Assembly: GCF_030143245.1 (NCBI RefSeq)
Contig: NZ_JARJNS010000005.1
Location: forward strand, 248,001-312,000
Source: Rhabdaerophilum sp. SD176
GTDB lineage: Bacteria; Pseudomonadota; Alphaproteobacteria; Rhizobiales; Beijerinckiaceae
Direction: 5' to 3'
Length of the DNA stretch: 64,000 bases
A program made the translations under genes and the position numbers. The notes under the pieces were generated by a model. The model ran no database searches. It worked only from the letters and a program-made list of their open reading frames with translations, and was not told where the DNA came from. This document shows positions 36,897-46,875 of this stretch, piece by piece; within the stretch, counting starts at the first letter, position 1; the number at the start of each line of letters is the position of its first letter.

Positions 36897-37847
36897 ATGC
36901 GTGTTCTGGAACAGGCCGCGATCGACGCGGCATTGACTATTCCTGCCCTGATCGAGGCCATTGACTCCCTCCTCCGGGCGGATGTCGTGGTGCCGGTCCG
37001 GCATCATCATCCGATTGCCCGCGAGGATGGCGAGGCCATGCATCTCATCATGCCGGCCTGGCATGCCGGAGCGGGCGGCTATCTCGGCGTGAAGATCGTC
37101 AATGTCTTTCCCGGCAATGCCGTTCGCGGCCTGCCCAGCGTGCTCGGCGCCTATGTGCTCATGAACGGCGATACCGGCGCCCCGATGGCGCTGATCGACG
37201 GGACGCGGCTCACCTTGTGGCGGACGGCTGCAACCTCCGCGCTCGCCGCGCGCTATCTCGCCCGGCCGGATGCGGCAACCCATCTCGTGGTCGGGGCCGG
37301 CGCGCTCGCGCCGTTCTTCCTCCGTGCGCATCGGGTCACGCGCCCGATCACCCGGTCGATCCTCTGGAACAAGACACGCGCCAATGCCGAGAAGCTGGCG
37401 GCCAGCCTCGCAGCCGAAGGGTTCGCGGTCGAGGTCGCCGATGATCTCGAAAGCGCCGTGCGGGAAGCGGATATCGTGTCGACCATCACGCTCTCGCGGG
37501 AACCGCTGGTTCATGGCGCCTGGCTGAAGCCGGGCGCGCATCTCGACCTTGTGGGGGCCTTTACCCCGGCGATGCGCGAAACCGACGATGATTGCGTGTT
37601 GCGGTCGCGGCTTTTCGCCGATACGCGCGGCGGTGCGCTCAAGGAGGGCGGCGATCTCGTCCAGCCCATCGCAGCGGGGCTGGTCTCCGTCGATCAGGTC
37701 GAGGCCGATCTGCCGGAACTGGCGCGCGGGGCCGTGATCAATCCACGTCAGCCGGGCGACATTACGCTCTACAAGTCGACCGGCGGCGCGATGTTCGATC
37801 TCGCCACGGCGATGCAGATCGCCCGGGCGACGGGCCTGGTCGCCTGA
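36897..37847 (+). CDS. Ornithine cyclodeaminase/mu-crystallin family protein
   Basis: 316-residue NAD(P)-dependent enzyme. The family signature is visible in GGYLGVKIVNVFPGN (about 61-75), DGTRLTLWRTAATSALAARY, the nucleotide-binding VVGAGALAPFFLRAHRV and the second-domain HLDLVGAFTPAMRETDD. Members act as ornithine cyclodeaminase, alanine dehydrogenase or delta1-pyrroline-2-carboxylate reductase; sequence alone does not decide. It is placed between lapA and trpF, sharing one base with trpF, so it is co-transcribed with tryptophan genes. Confidence 0.87.
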   Translation: MRVLEQAAIDAALTIPALIEAIDSLLRADVVVPVRHHHPIAREDGEAMHLIMPAWHAGAGGYLGVKIVNVFPGNAVRGLPSVLGAYVLMNGDTGAPMALIDGTRLTLWRTAATSALAARYLARPDAATHLVVGAGALAPFFLRAHRVTRPITRSILWNKTRANAEKLAASLAAEGFAVEVADDLESAVREADIVSTITLSREPLVHGAWLKPGAHLDLVGAFTPAMRETDDDCVLRSRLFADTRGGALKEGGDLVQPIAAGLVSVDQVEADLPELARGAVINPRQPGDITLYKSTGGAMFDLATAMQIARATGLVA

Positions 37848-38515
37848 TGACCCTGCTGATCAAGATCTGCGGGCTGTCCACGCCGGAATCGATCGATACT
37901 GCCATCGAGGCCGGGGCAGATCTGATCGCCTTCAATTTCCATCCGCGCAGCCCACGCTATGTCGAGCTCGATCGGGCGGCGGCGCTGGCAGCCCATGCCC
38001 GCGGGCGGGTGGAGACGGTCGCGCTGGTCGTCAATGCCGGCGATGATGCCCTGAGCGCGATCCGATCGGCGGTTGAACCTGATTCCTGGCAGTTTCACGG
38101 GCAGGAAACGCCCGAACGCGTGCGCGATGTCCGTGCGGTCTGGGGTCTGCCGGTCATGAAGGCGATCGGCGTTTCGGGCCCGGCGGATCTTGCCGCCCTG
38201 GCCAGTTTCGCGCCGGTCGCGGACAGGCTGTTGCTGGATGCGAAGCCGCCGAAAGATGCCGCCTATCCGGGCGGGCATGGCCAGCCCTTCGACTGGCGCG
38301 TCCTTTCGGCGCTTCCCCCGCATCGCCCGTTCATGCTATCCGGCGGCCTCACGCCGGAGAATGTCGGCGAGGCAATCCGCCTCGTCCGGGGCTTCGGCGT
38401 CAATCTGCTGGGCGTGGATGTCTCGTCCGGGGTCGAATCAGCCCCCGGCATCAAGGATCCCGACAGGATCAGGGCCTTCGTCGCCGCTGCGCGCGAGGCC
38501 GAGGGAGCACGGTGA
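37847..38515 (+). CDS. trpF: Phosphoribosylanthranilate isomerase TrpF
   Basis: 222-residue TIM barrel. The N-terminal KICGLST contains the catalytic Cys8, and LLLDAKPP carries the catalytic Asp. It isomerises phosphoribosylanthranilate to CdRP in tryptophan synthesis. The ATG overlaps the preceding stop by one base (TGATG), and its own stop overlaps trpB, so trpF-trpB-trpA are coupled. trpE, trpD and trpC are not in this window. Confidence 0.94.
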   Translation: MTLLIKICGLSTPESIDTAIEAGADLIAFNFHPRSPRYVELDRAAALAAHARGRVETVALVVNAGDDALSAIRSAVEPDSWQFHGQETPERVRDVRAVWGLPVMKAIGVSGPADLAALASFAPVADRLLLDAKPPKDAAYPGGHGQPFDWRVLSALPPHRPFMLSGGLTPENVGEAIRLVRGFGVNLLGVDVSSGVESAPGIKDPDRIRAFVAAAREAEGAR

Positions 38516-39732
38516 TGGTGGTGCAGGAACGCCCGAATTCCTTCCGGACGGGCCCGGATGACAATGGCCGCTTCGGCCTGTTCGGCGGCCGCTTCGTCGC
38601 GGAAACGCTGATGCCGCTCATCCTCGAGCTGCAGAAGGCCTACGAGGCCGCCAAGGCGGATCCTGCCTTCCATGCCGAGATGAGCAACATGCTCACCCAT
38701 TATGTCGGCCGGCCCTCGCCGCTTTATTTCGCCGAGCGCATGACCGAGCATCTCGGGGGAGCCAAGATCTATTTCAAGCGCGACGAGCTGAATCATACCG
38801 GCGCGCACAAGGTCAACAACGTGCTCGGCCAGATCTTGCTCGCCCGCCGCATGGGCAAGAAGCGGATCATCGCCGAGACCGGTGCCGGCCAGCACGGCGT
38901 GGCCACGGCCACCCTCTGCGCCCGCTATGGCCTGCAATGCGTGGTCTATATGGGCGCGGTCGATGTCGAGCGGCAGAAGCCCAATGTCTTCCGGATGAAG
39001 ATGCTCGGTGCGGAGGTCATCCCCGTCACCTCCGGCTCGAAGACGCTGAAGGATGCGATGAACGAGGCCCTCCGCGATTGGGTCACCAATGTCGCCGATA
39101 CCTTCTATTGCATCGGCACGGTGGCCGGCCCTCACCCTTATCCGGCCATGGTGCGTGACTTCCAGTGCGTCATCGGCAACGAGACGCGTGAGCAGATGAT
39201 GGCGGCGGAAGGCCGCCTGCCGGACAGCCTGATCGCGGCGATCGGCGGTGGCTCCAATGCCATCGGCCTCTTCCATCCCTTCCTCGACGACACGTCGGTC
39301 CAGATCTTCGGTGTCGAGGCGGCCGGCCATGGCCTCTCCTCGGGCCTCCACGCCGCTTCGTTGACGGGCGGCCGCCCCGGCGTGCTGCACGGCAACCGTA
39401 CCTACCTGCTGATGGACGAGGACGGGCAGATCAAGGATGCCCATTCGATCTCCGCCGGCCTCGATTACCCCGGCATCGGCCCGGAACATGCCTATCTGCA
39501 CGATACTGGGCGCGTGACCTATCTCTCCGCCACAGATGACGAGGCGCTCGCCGCCTTCCAGCTCTGCTCGAAGCTCGAGGGCATCATCCCGGCGCTCGAA
39601 CCGGCCCACGCCCTCGCCAAGGTGATCGAACTCGCGCCGAAACTGCCCAAGGACCACCTGATGGTCATGAATCTCTGCGGGCGCGGCGACAAGGACATCT
39701 TCACCGTGGCCGAGCATCTCGGGGGAATGTGA
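38515..39732 (+). CDS. trpB: Tryptophan synthase beta chain
   Basis: 405-residue PLP enzyme joining indole and serine. The PLP lysine is K99 in [10 protein letters not shown]; the phosphate-binding loop is [11 protein letters not shown] prefer ATG 38515, 7 bases after GGGAG, over an in-frame GTG at 38512. It overlaps the trpF stop and precedes trpA by 3 bases. Confidence 0.96.
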   Translation: MVVQERPNSFRTGPDDNGRFGLFGGRFVAETLMPLILELQKAYEAAKADPAFHAEMSNMLTHYVGRPSPLYFAERMTEHLGGAKIYFKRDELNHTGAHKVNNVLGQILLARRMGKKRIIAETGAGQHGVATATLCARYGLQCVVYMGAVDVERQKPNVFRMKMLGAEVIPVTSGSKTLKDAMNEALRDWVTNVADTFYCIGTVAGPHPYPAMVRDFQCVIGNETREQMMAAEGRLPDSLIAAIGGGSNAIGLFHPFLDDTSVQIFGVEAAGHGLSSGLHAASLTGGRPGVLHGNRTYLLMDEDGQIKDAHSISAGLDYPGIGPEHAYLHDTGRVTYLSATDDEALAAFQLCSKLEGIIPALEPAHALAKVIELAPKLPKDHLMVMNLCGRGDKDIFTVAEHLGGM

Positions 39733-39735
39733 CGA

Positions 39736-40563
39736 ATGTCGACGCGTATTGCCACCTGCTTCGCTGACAATGCTGCCGCTGGCCGCGCCAGCCTGGTCAC
39801 CTTCGTGACGGCCGGCGATCCGGACCCCGTCACCAGCCTCGCTCTGGTCAAGGCGTTGCCCGGTGCCGGCGCCGACGTGATCGAACTCGGCATGCCCTTC
39901 TCGGATCCGATGGCCGATGGACCGGCGATCCAATGGTCCTCGATGCGCGCGCTGAAGGCAGGGATGAGCCTGAAGGGCACGCTCGACCTCGTGCAGCAGT
40001 TCCGGGCCAGCAACCAGGACACGCCCATCGTCCTGATGGGCTATTACAACCCGATCTATGTCTATGGCGTCGAGCGGTTCCTCGCCGATGCCGGCGCGGC
40101 GGGCGTCGATGGCCTGATCGTGGTGGATCTGCCGCCGGAAGAGGATTCGGAGCTCTGCGTGCCCGCCATGCAGGCTGGCCTCAACTTCATCCGGCTCGCG
40201 ACGCCCACCACGGATGACAAGCGCCTGCCGGCGGTGCTGGCGAATACATCGGGCTTTGTCTACTACGTCTCGATCACCGGGATCACCGGCACAGCGACGC
40301 CGGATTTCTCGAAAGTTGCCGACGCGGTTGCCCGGATCAAGCGCCATACCGGCTTGCCTGTGGCGGTCGGTTTCGGCGTCAAGGCGCCGGACCATGCGGC
40401 GGCGATCGCCCGGGGCGCCGATGGCGTGGTGGTCGGGTCGGCTTTGGTCGAGTTGATCCGCACCTCGCTCGATGGCGAGGGCAAGGCCACGGAAAAGACC
40501 GTTTCCGCTGTCACCGATCTGGTCTCGTCGCTCGCGGCTGCTGTGCGCGGCGTGAAGAAGTAA
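39736..40563 (+). CDS. trpA: Tryptophan synthase alpha chain
   Basis: 275-residue TIM barrel that cleaves indole-3-glycerol phosphate. The catalytic acids are E50 ([12 protein letters not shown]) and D61 (MADGPAIQ). The phosphate-binding loops [11 protein letters not shown] and [11 protein letters not shown] are present. Three bases separate it from trpB. Confidence 0.96.
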   Translation: MSTRIATCFADNAAAGRASLVTFVTAGDPDPVTSLALVKALPGAGADVIELGMPFSDPMADGPAIQWSSMRALKAGMSLKGTLDLVQQFRASNQDTPIVLMGYYNPIYVYGVERFLADAGAAGVDGLIVVDLPPEEDSELCVPAMQAGLNFIRLATPTTDDKRLPAVLANTSGFVYYVSITGITGTATPDFSKVADAVARIKRHTGLPVAVGFGVKAPDHAAAIARGADGVVVGSALVELIRTSLDGEGKATEKTVSAVTDLVSSLAAAVRGVKK

Positions 40564-40655
40564 CAGCCTCGGCCTCGCCGGAACACAATCCGGACCGGAC
40601 ATGCCCGGGCGAGGAGCGAAGCGACGCCGAGCTTATGCGAGGGATTGAAAGCAGA

Positions 40656-41531
40656 ATGTCCACCGAAAGCACGATGAACTGGATCACCAATCTCGTCCGG
40701 CCGAAGATCCGGTCGCTGCTCAAGCGCGAGACGCCCGAGAACCTCTGGATCAAATGCCCGGATACCGGGCAGATGGTGTTCCAGAAGGAAGTCGAGGACA
40801 ATCTCTGGGTCATCCCCGGCTCCGAACATCACCTGCGCATGGGGGCGAAGGCCCGGCTGGCGCATATGTTCGATGGCGGCCAGTACGAGACGATCAAGGT
40901 GCCGGATGTCCCGGTCGATCCGCTGAAATTCAAGGACGAGAAGCGCTACACTGACCGCCTCAAGGATGCCCGCGCCAAGACCGGGCTGAATGATTCCGTC
41001 CTGATCGGCTTCGGCACGCTCGATGCGCTGCCGGTGACGATGGCCGTGCAGGATTTTGCCTTCATGGGCGGTTCGCTGGGCATGGCGGCAGGTGAGTCCA
41101 TCATCGTCGCGGCCAATACGGCCTTCGAACGAAGGTCACCGCTCGTGCTCTTCATCGCCTCCGGCGGCGCGCGCATGCAGGAAGGCATCCTCTCGCTGAT
41201 GCAATTGCCGCGCACCACGGTGGCGATCCAGCGCCTGCGCCGGGCCGGCCTGCCCTATATCGCGGTGCTGACCAACCCGACCACCGGCGGCGTCACCGCC
41301 TCCTATGCCATGCTGGGCGACATCCATATCGCCGAGCCGGGCGCGATGATCGGCTTTGCCGGTCCGCGCGTCATCGAGCAGACCATCCGCGAGAAGCTGC
41401 CCGAGGGTTTCCAGCGGGCGGAATACCTGCGTGATCACGGCATGGTCGACATGGTCCTCCACCGCAAGGAAATCCGGCCCACTGTGTCCCGGCTCTGCCG
41501 GCTCCTGAGCAAGCGCGAAGCGGCGGCCTGA
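40656..41531 (+). CDS. accD: Acetyl-CoA carboxylase carboxyltransferase subunit beta
   Basis: 291 residues from ATG 40656 (ATG 40671, giving the conserved start [16 protein letters not shown], and ATG 40635 are alternatives). The carboxyltransferase crotonase fold is intact ([32 protein letters not shown]). The usual N-terminal zinc ribbon with four cysteines is degenerate: [20 protein letters not shown] keeps one Cys and the second pair is replaced by [10 protein letters not shown]. Loss of these cysteines is, as far as I recall, common in alphaproteobacterial AccD. It is 12 bases upstream of folC. Confidence 0.94.
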   Translation: MSTESTMNWITNLVRPKIRSLLKRETPENLWIKCPDTGQMVFQKEVEDNLWVIPGSEHHLRMGAKARLAHMFDGGQYETIKVPDVPVDPLKFKDEKRYTDRLKDARAKTGLNDSVLIGFGTLDALPVTMAVQDFAFMGGSLGMAAGESIIVAANTAFERRSPLVLFIASGGARMQEGILSLMQLPRTTVAIQRLRRAGLPYIAVLTNPTTGGVTASYAMLGDIHIAEPGAMIGFAGPRVIEQTIREKLPEGFQRAEYLRDHGMVDMVLHRKEIRPTVSRLCRLLSKREAAA

Positions 41532-41543
41532 CGGGGTCGCGCC

Positions 41544-42857
41544 ATGCAGCATGCAGATGCCTTCCTGGCGCGGTTTGAATCGCTTCATCCGAAGAAGATC
41601 GATCTAACGCTCGGGCGCACCGAACGTCTGCTGGCGAAGCTCGGCAATCCCGAACGCAAGCTGCCGCCGCTGATCCATGTCGCCGGCACGAACGGCAAGG
41701 GTTCGACCATCGCCTTCATGCGCGCGATGCTCGAGGCGGCCGGCGCCCGCGTCCATGTCTTCACCTCGCCGCATCTCGTGCGCTTCCATGAGCGGATCCG
41801 CCTCGGCCAGCCTGGCGGCGGCCGGCTGATCACCGACGAGCAGCTTGCCGAGGCCTGCGCCCGGATCGAGGCGATCAATGCCGGCGATCCGATCACCTTC
41901 TTCGAGATCACGACCGCCATGGCGTTCGATCTGTTCCACCGCCACCCCGCCGATGTGGTGCTGATGGAGGTGGGCCTCGGCGGCAGGTTTGATTCAACAA
42001 ATGTCGTCCATGGCCCTGCGGCGAGCGTGATCACGCCGATCTCGATGGATCATCGCGAGCATCTCGGCGACACGATCGGCAAGATCGCTTTCGAGAAGGC
42101 CGGTATCATTAAGGCCGGTTCGCCCGTGATTGTCGCCGATCAGGACCCGGAGGCTATGGCGGTCTGTCTCGAACAGGCCGCGCGCCGCGGCTCCGAGGCG
42201 ATGATCGGCGGGCAGGATTTCCACGCCCATGAGGAACGTGGCCGGATGGTCTACCAGGCCGAGGACCGGCTGCTGGATCTGCCGCTGCCCCGCCTGCTTG
42301 GCCGGCACCAGATCGGCAATGCCGCCACGGCCATTGCCGCGCTTTCACGGGCCGTGCCGCAATGGACAACGCCCGCCGCGATCGAGCAGGGGCTGCTCCA
42401 GGTCGAATGGCCGGCCCGTTTCCAGCGCCTGCAGGGCCATCTCTCCCGCCTCGCGCCGGCAGGCGCCGAACTCTGGCTCGATGGCGGGCATAACGAGGAT
42501 GGCGCACGGGTTCTGGCGGAGACGCTTGTGAGCCTCGAGGAGCGCCAGCCGCGCCCGGTTGTCCTGCTGATGGGCACAATGGCACGCAAGGATGCCCGCG
42601 CCATCCTCAAGCCTTTTGTCGGTCTCGCGCAGGAATTGCTCGCTGTGCCGGTCGTGCATTCGCTCGCCCGTCCGCCCGAGGAACTGGCGGCGATCGCGCG
42701 CGAGACCGGGCTTCCCGCGGTCTCGACTGCCTCGGTGCGCGACGGGCTGCGTTACCTTGCCGCCCGCGCCTGGCCGGTGGCGCCGCGCATCCTGATCATC
42801 GGTTCGCTCTATCTTGCAGGCGAGGTCCTGCAGGCCGACGGGTCACTTCCGGCCTGA
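41544..42857 (+). CDS. folC: Bifunctional folylpolyglutamate/dihydrofolate synthase
   Basis: 437-residue Mur-ligase-family enzyme. ATP-binding P-loop HVAGTNGKGSTIAF (about 46-59), the folate-site region FTSPHLVRFHERIRL, SVITPISMDHREHLG and LDGGHNEDGA identify it. It adds glutamate to dihydropteroate and folates. The accD-folC pair is a standard rhizobial order. A terminator follows, shared with the convergent trxA. Confidence 0.94.
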   Translation: MQHADAFLARFESLHPKKIDLTLGRTERLLAKLGNPERKLPPLIHVAGTNGKGSTIAFMRAMLEAAGARVHVFTSPHLVRFHERIRLGQPGGGRLITDEQLAEACARIEAINAGDPITFFEITTAMAFDLFHRHPADVVLMEVGLGGRFDSTNVVHGPAASVITPISMDHREHLGDTIGKIAFEKAGIIKAGSPVIVADQDPEAMAVCLEQAARRGSEAMIGGQDFHAHEERGRMVYQAEDRLLDLPLPRLLGRHQIGNAATAIAALSRAVPQWTTPAAIEQGLLQVEWPARFQRLQGHLSRLAPAGAELWLDGGHNEDGARVLAETLVSLEERQPRPVVLLMGTMARKDARAILKPFVGLAQELLAVPVVHSLARPPEELAAIARETGLPAVSTASVRDGLRYLAARAWPVAPRILIIGSLYLAGEVLQADGSLPA

Positions 42858-42873
42858 ACCTGCTGGCAAAAGG

Positions 42874-42896
42874 AAACCCGGCGCGAAGCCGGGTTT
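42874..42896. terminator. Bidirectional terminator between folC and trxA
   Basis: A perfect 9-bp stem, AAACCCGGC (42874-42882) and GCCGGGTTT (42888-42896), closes on GCGAA. On the minus strand it is followed by CCTTTT; on the plus strand the T-run is within the stem. It separates two converging genes. Confidence 0.8.
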
Positions 42897-42927
42897 CAGA
42901 GACACGGGCGACGCGGGAATTAACCGG

Positions 42928-43254
42928 TCAGGCCGAGGTCTGGATCCATTTCGAGAGATCGGATTTCGAGCCGGCGCCGACCTTGGTCGCGGCCAGCTTG
43001 CCATCCTTGAAGATCATCAGCGTCGGGATCGACCGGATGCCGTACTGGGCGGCGATTTCCTGGTTCTCGTCCACATTGACCTTGGCGATCTTGACCTTGC
43101 CGGCCATCTCGGTGGCAATTTCCTCAAGCGCCGGAGCGATCATCCGGCACGGGCCGCACCAGGGCGCCCAGAAATCGACAACGACCGGCTCTGCCGATTG
43201 CAGCACGTCCGCCGCAAAGCTTTTGTCGGTCACGGTGTGGGTATTCGCGCCCAT
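42928..43254 (-). CDS. trxA: Thioredoxin
   Basis: 108 residues with the WCGPC active site (C33, C36) and the cis-Pro stretch [13 protein letters not shown] cytoplasmic disulfide reductase without a signal peptide. It lies 60 bases downstream of addA on the same strand, the addB-addA-trxA order usual in rhizobia. Confidence 0.96.
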   Translation of the reverse strand: MGANTHTVTDKSFAADVLQSAEPVVVDFWAPWCGPCRMIAPALEEIATEMAGKVKIAKVNVDENQEIAAQYGIRSIPTLMIFKDGKLAATKVGAGSKSDLSKWIQTSA

Positions 43255-43314
43255 GGGAATTTCCTTTCGGCAGGCGATGCATTCAGGGAAAGGTAGGCAT
43301 TGCCCGGGGCTGAA

Positions 43315-46300
43315 TCAAGGCAGGTTGTCATCCCGTTGCGTCGGGGGCGGGATCTCCGCAAGCGCCTTCCGCAAAAGGGCGGGATCGAGCGGTTCGAGCG
43401 TCATGGTCCGCATCCAGAGGATTGCGCCCGTCACCGCCTTTTGCGGATAGAGCTGTTCCAGCAGGTTGGCATAGACGGCCATCTGCCGGAGAATGCCTGC
43501 ACCAATCCGCTCGCCGCGCCAGCCGCTCTTGATGTCGAGGAAGGCGACCTGCCCCTCTGTCACTCTCAGCCGGTCGAGCCGCGCCTCGACCGGATAGGTT
43601 TCACCATCGGCAAGCCGGACGAGTCCGGCAATTGCCGCTTCCGCCCGTGAGCCGGGGGCGAACCAGAAAGCCATGTCCGGTTGCGCCAGCATGGCGAGGA
43701 CCGGGTTGAGAAGCGGTTCCACAGCCGCTGCGTCCAGCTGCGGCATTGCCCGCTCGACCCAGCGTCGGCCGGCATCTGCCCGCTGCGGCTCCGGCATCGT
43801 TGCCAGCATCTCGAAAAGACGATGGAGCAGGATGCCGCGCTCCCGCGGCGAAAGCGGGCCGGCCTCGCGTTCCGGCCCGGCTTGTTCGGGCCCGGCCAGC
43901 CCGGACGGAACCAGCCGTCCCGGCGGTGGTTCCTCGGCAGGTGGCGCGACGAGCAGCCAACCGGGCAACGTTGCCGGGGCGGCGATACCGGGGCCCCGTG
44001 AAGCCGGGCGCACCATTTCCCCTCCGGAGGGCAGGTGCGCAGGCGGGATCCGCATCACGCTGCGGCCCAGCCCGTCCAGGCCCATCGCCTTGGCGTCCGG
44101 ATCGGGCGTGACAACCACGCGTGGATGCCGGGTGAACCCCTCCCGCGCCATCTGGTACCATGTCGCACGGTCGGCATCGTCCATCGGGTGTTCCTGCCCG
44201 GCCTTGATTTCCCGGGCAGGCGGGGGCCTTCTGTTGAACCCGCCGAGGATGAGCCGGTCGGAAGCCCGCGTCATCGCCACATAGAACAGCCGCCGGGCCT
44301 CTTCTCTCTGCTTCCGGTCGATCTCCTTCGTCACGATATCGAAACCGGGCTGTTTCTCGAGATCGGAGCCCAGCCAGCCGAGCAGCGGCCCGGTGGCGTC
44401 CCGCAGGAGGATCGGCTCGCTCTTCCGCGCGGTTTTCGGAGGCCGCATCGTGTCACACAGAAAGACGACCCGCCCTTCAAGGCCCTTCGAGCCATGGACC
44501 GTCATCACGCGGATCAGATCGCTACGCGAATCCATGTCGCGCTTGATCTGGGTGCTGCGTTTCCGCTGGTCGAGCAGGAACAGCATCAGCGAGGCAGTCT
44601 CGCGGCTCTCGAAGGCCTGTGCCTCCTGCAGCAGCGCATCGACCGGCTCGTGCATGTCCGAACCCAGCCGCGCTTCAAGCGCCTGGCGCCCCGTTCGCCC
44701 CGATCCGTCCGGTACCGCCCCGCCGAGCAACCCGGCAAGGAAGGCATAAGGCCCGATCCGCCGCGCCTGCCGCGCAAGGCGCCCGAGCATGCCGGCTACC
44801 TCGCCGAGCGCTGGATGGGCCTGAACGGCATCCCAGAGCAGGCCGGGCCGGCCCCGGGCGACGGCTTCCAGCACCGGCTCGTCGACCCCGAAAAGCGGGC
44901 TGCGCAGCGCCGTCGCCAGCGCAAGGTCATGGCCCGGGCTCAGAACCGCCTCGGCCACGACCAGCAGGTCCTGCACCGCAATATGGTCCTGCAATGTCAA
45001 CCGGTCGGCCCCGGCGACCGGAAGTCCGCGCCGTTTCAGGGCGCGCAGCATCGCTTCGAAGAAGGGGCCGCGCTCGCGAACGAGGATCAGCACATCGCCC
45101 GGCTCGATGGGCTTGCCGTCACGCTGGTGGCACTGGCCGCTGTCGATCCAGCCGCGGATCGTCCCCGCGACCTTCTCCGCCAGCATTTGCTCCGGCGGCT
45201 GCCGGGGCCCCGCCGGCGCAAGATCGGGGATGGGCGGCCGGATAATCGGCCAGATCTCGGCCTCGCCGGGGAAGTCCGGCCAGGCGGCCTGATGCGCCAC
45301 CGCCTCGCCCGAAAGCGCGACGCCGGATCGGAATTCCGGATGGGCGAAGATCCGGTCAACCAGCTCGAGCAGGTCCGGGCTGGTCCGGAACGAGTAATTC
45401 AGCGGGACGGGGCTGCGGATCGGGTCCTTCGCGCGGGCGAGATCTCCGAAATGCTGCCGCGCCGCTTCGAACTCGGCCGGGTTGGCCCCCTGGAACGAGA
45501 AGATCGACTGTTTCTCGTCCCCGACGACAAACAGGCTCCGCGGCCGCGTGACACCCCCCTCGCCGGCGAAGAATTCCTCGGTCAGCGCCTTGAGGATCTC
45601 CCACATGTCCGGGGTCGTATCCTGCGCCTCGTCGACAAGGATATGGTCGATCGAGGCATCGAGCTTCATCATGATCCAGCCGGCATGGCCGGACCGGACC
45701 AGCCGCCGGAGCGAGCCGATCAGATCGTTGAAGTCGAGCGCATTCCGCGCCTGCTTGAGAGCTTCGTAGCGGCCATGCACGCTTTCGGCGAAGGTCATCA
45801 GCGCGAGCGAGCGCTCGATGGCCGGGAAGGCATCGTTCAACTGGCGTGCGGTCCGGAACGTTCCGATCAGCGCCTCGAGGCCTGCTGCCAGCGCCGGGGC
45901 CTTCCGGCGCTGCGCATCGCTCAGCGTCTGCTTGCTGAGGAGGTCTTTATCTGTCCTGATCGTGTCCAGCAGGGTTTCGAAACGGCGTTCGGGCTCCGGC
46001 GCCCCTCCGGCGAGGATCTCGTCGATGGCAGCGATGATGCTGTCCCGGCCCTTGGTCTGGTTGAGACCCCGCGCCATGGCTTGCCAATCCGCCAGAACCT
46101 GGTCCGAAGGCAGAGTATCCCAGGCACGTTGTACGGCCTCGTCGGGCCCTTCGCCCGGCAGCAGCCCCAGCACCCGGCGCAGGCTGGCCTCCCGGCCTTC
46201 CGGGGGCGGCAGGGTCTCGCCCCGGATCGCGAGGCCGGCGAGCAGTCCCGTTGCTGCCGTGAGCGTCTTTTCGAAGGCGCCGAGCCCGGAACTGTCCAGC

Positions 46301-46875
46301 AGGACCTGGAACGCCTGGCCAAGCGGGCTGCCGCTGTCGCGGATCGACCGCGCGAGAATGGCTTGCCGGGCTTCTTCCAGCAGGCCTTGCGCGCTGGCCT
46401 CGTCCAGGATCTCGAAATTCAGCGGAACGCCTGATTCGAGCGGGAACAGCCGCAGGATGCGCTCGGCAAAGGCATGGATGGTCTGGATCTTTAGCCCGCC
46501 CGGCGTTTCGATCGCCCGGGCAAAGAGCGTCCGCGCCTGTTCGAGCTGTGGCGGCGTGAAGCCGGCCGGGCCGGGTTCCGGCCTGAGCATCGCGCCGATC
46601 GCCTCGTCCAGCGCCGCATCATCGAGGCCGACCCAGCGCGCCAGCTCCTCGAAGATGCGGTTCTGCATCTCGGCGGCGGCGGCCTTCGTGTAGGTCAGGC
46701 AGAGGATCCGGTCGGGCGCGGCGCCCGAAAGCAGCAGCCGGATCACGCGGTTCCGCAGAATGCTGGTCTTGCCCGAGCCGGCATTCGCGGCCACCCAGGC
46801 ATGCAAGGCCGGATCGGTGGCGCGCAGCCGTTGCTGCTTTTCGGCGAGCGGCAGGAGATCAGGCGTTCTCGCCAT
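43315..46875 (-). CDS. addA: Double-strand break repair helicase/nuclease AddA
   Basis: 1186 residues; UvrD-type helicase plus RecB-like nuclease, acting with AddB to resect DNA ends for RecA. Walker A is ANAGSGKT (30-37), the helicase DEAQD motif is in HILVDEAQDTTPDMW, and the C-terminal nuclease motif is VAFLDIKSGW. The start at 46875 has AAGGAG 6 bases upstream and overlaps the addB end by 17 bases; two further ATGs (46881, 46890) lack this spacing. Confidence 0.94.
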   Translation of the reverse strand: MARTPDLLPLAEKQQRLRATDPALHAWVAANAGSGKTSILRNRVIRLLLSGAAPDRILCLTYTKAAAAEMQNRIFEELARWVGLDDAALDEAIGAMLRPEPGPAGFTPPQLEQARTLFARAIETPGGLKIQTIHAFAERILRLFPLESGVPLNFEILDEASAQGLLEEARQAILARSIRDSGSPLGQAFQVLLDSSGLGAFEKTLTAATGLLAGLAIRGETLPPPEGREASLRRVLGLLPGEGPDEAVQRAWDTLPSDQVLADWQAMARGLNQTKGRDSIIAAIDEILAGGAPEPERRFETLLDTIRTDKDLLSKQTLSDAQRRKAPALAAGLEALIGTFRTARQLNDAFPAIERSLALMTFAESVHGRYEALKQARNALDFNDLIGSLRRLVRSGHAGWIMMKLDASIDHILVDEAQDTTPDMWEILKALTEEFFAGEGGVTRPRSLFVVGDEKQSIFSFQGANPAEFEAARQHFGDLARAKDPIRSPVPLNYSFRTSPDLLELVDRIFAHPEFRSGVALSGEAVAHQAAWPDFPGEAEIWPIIRPPIPDLAPAGPRQPPEQMLAEKVAGTIRGWIDSGQCHQRDGKPIEPGDVLILVRERGPFFEAMLRALKRRGLPVAGADRLTLQDHIAVQDLLVVAEAVLSPGHDLALATALRSPLFGVDEPVLEAVARGRPGLLWDAVQAHPALGEVAGMLGRLARQARRIGPYAFLAGLLGGAVPDGSGRTGRQALEARLGSDMHEPVDALLQEAQAFESRETASLMLFLLDQRKRSTQIKRDMDSRSDLIRVMTVHGSKGLEGRVVFLCDTMRPPKTARKSEPILLRDATGPLLGWLGSDLEKQPGFDIVTKEIDRKQREEARRLFYVAMTRASDRLILGGFNRRPPPAREIKAGQEHPMDDADRATWYQMAREGFTRHPRVVVTPDPDAKAMGLDGLGRSVMRIPPAHLPSGGEMVRPASRGPGIAAPATLPGWLLVAPPAEEPPPGRLVPSGLAGPEQAGPEREAGPLSPRERGILLHRLFEMLATMPEPQRADAGRRWVERAMPQLDAAAVEPLLNPVLAMLAQPDMAFWFAPGSRAEAAIAGLVRLADGETYPVEARLDRLRVTEGQVAFLDIKSGWRGERIGAGILRQMAVYANLLEQLYPQKAVTGAILWMRTMTLEPLDPALLRKALAEIPPPTQRDDNLP

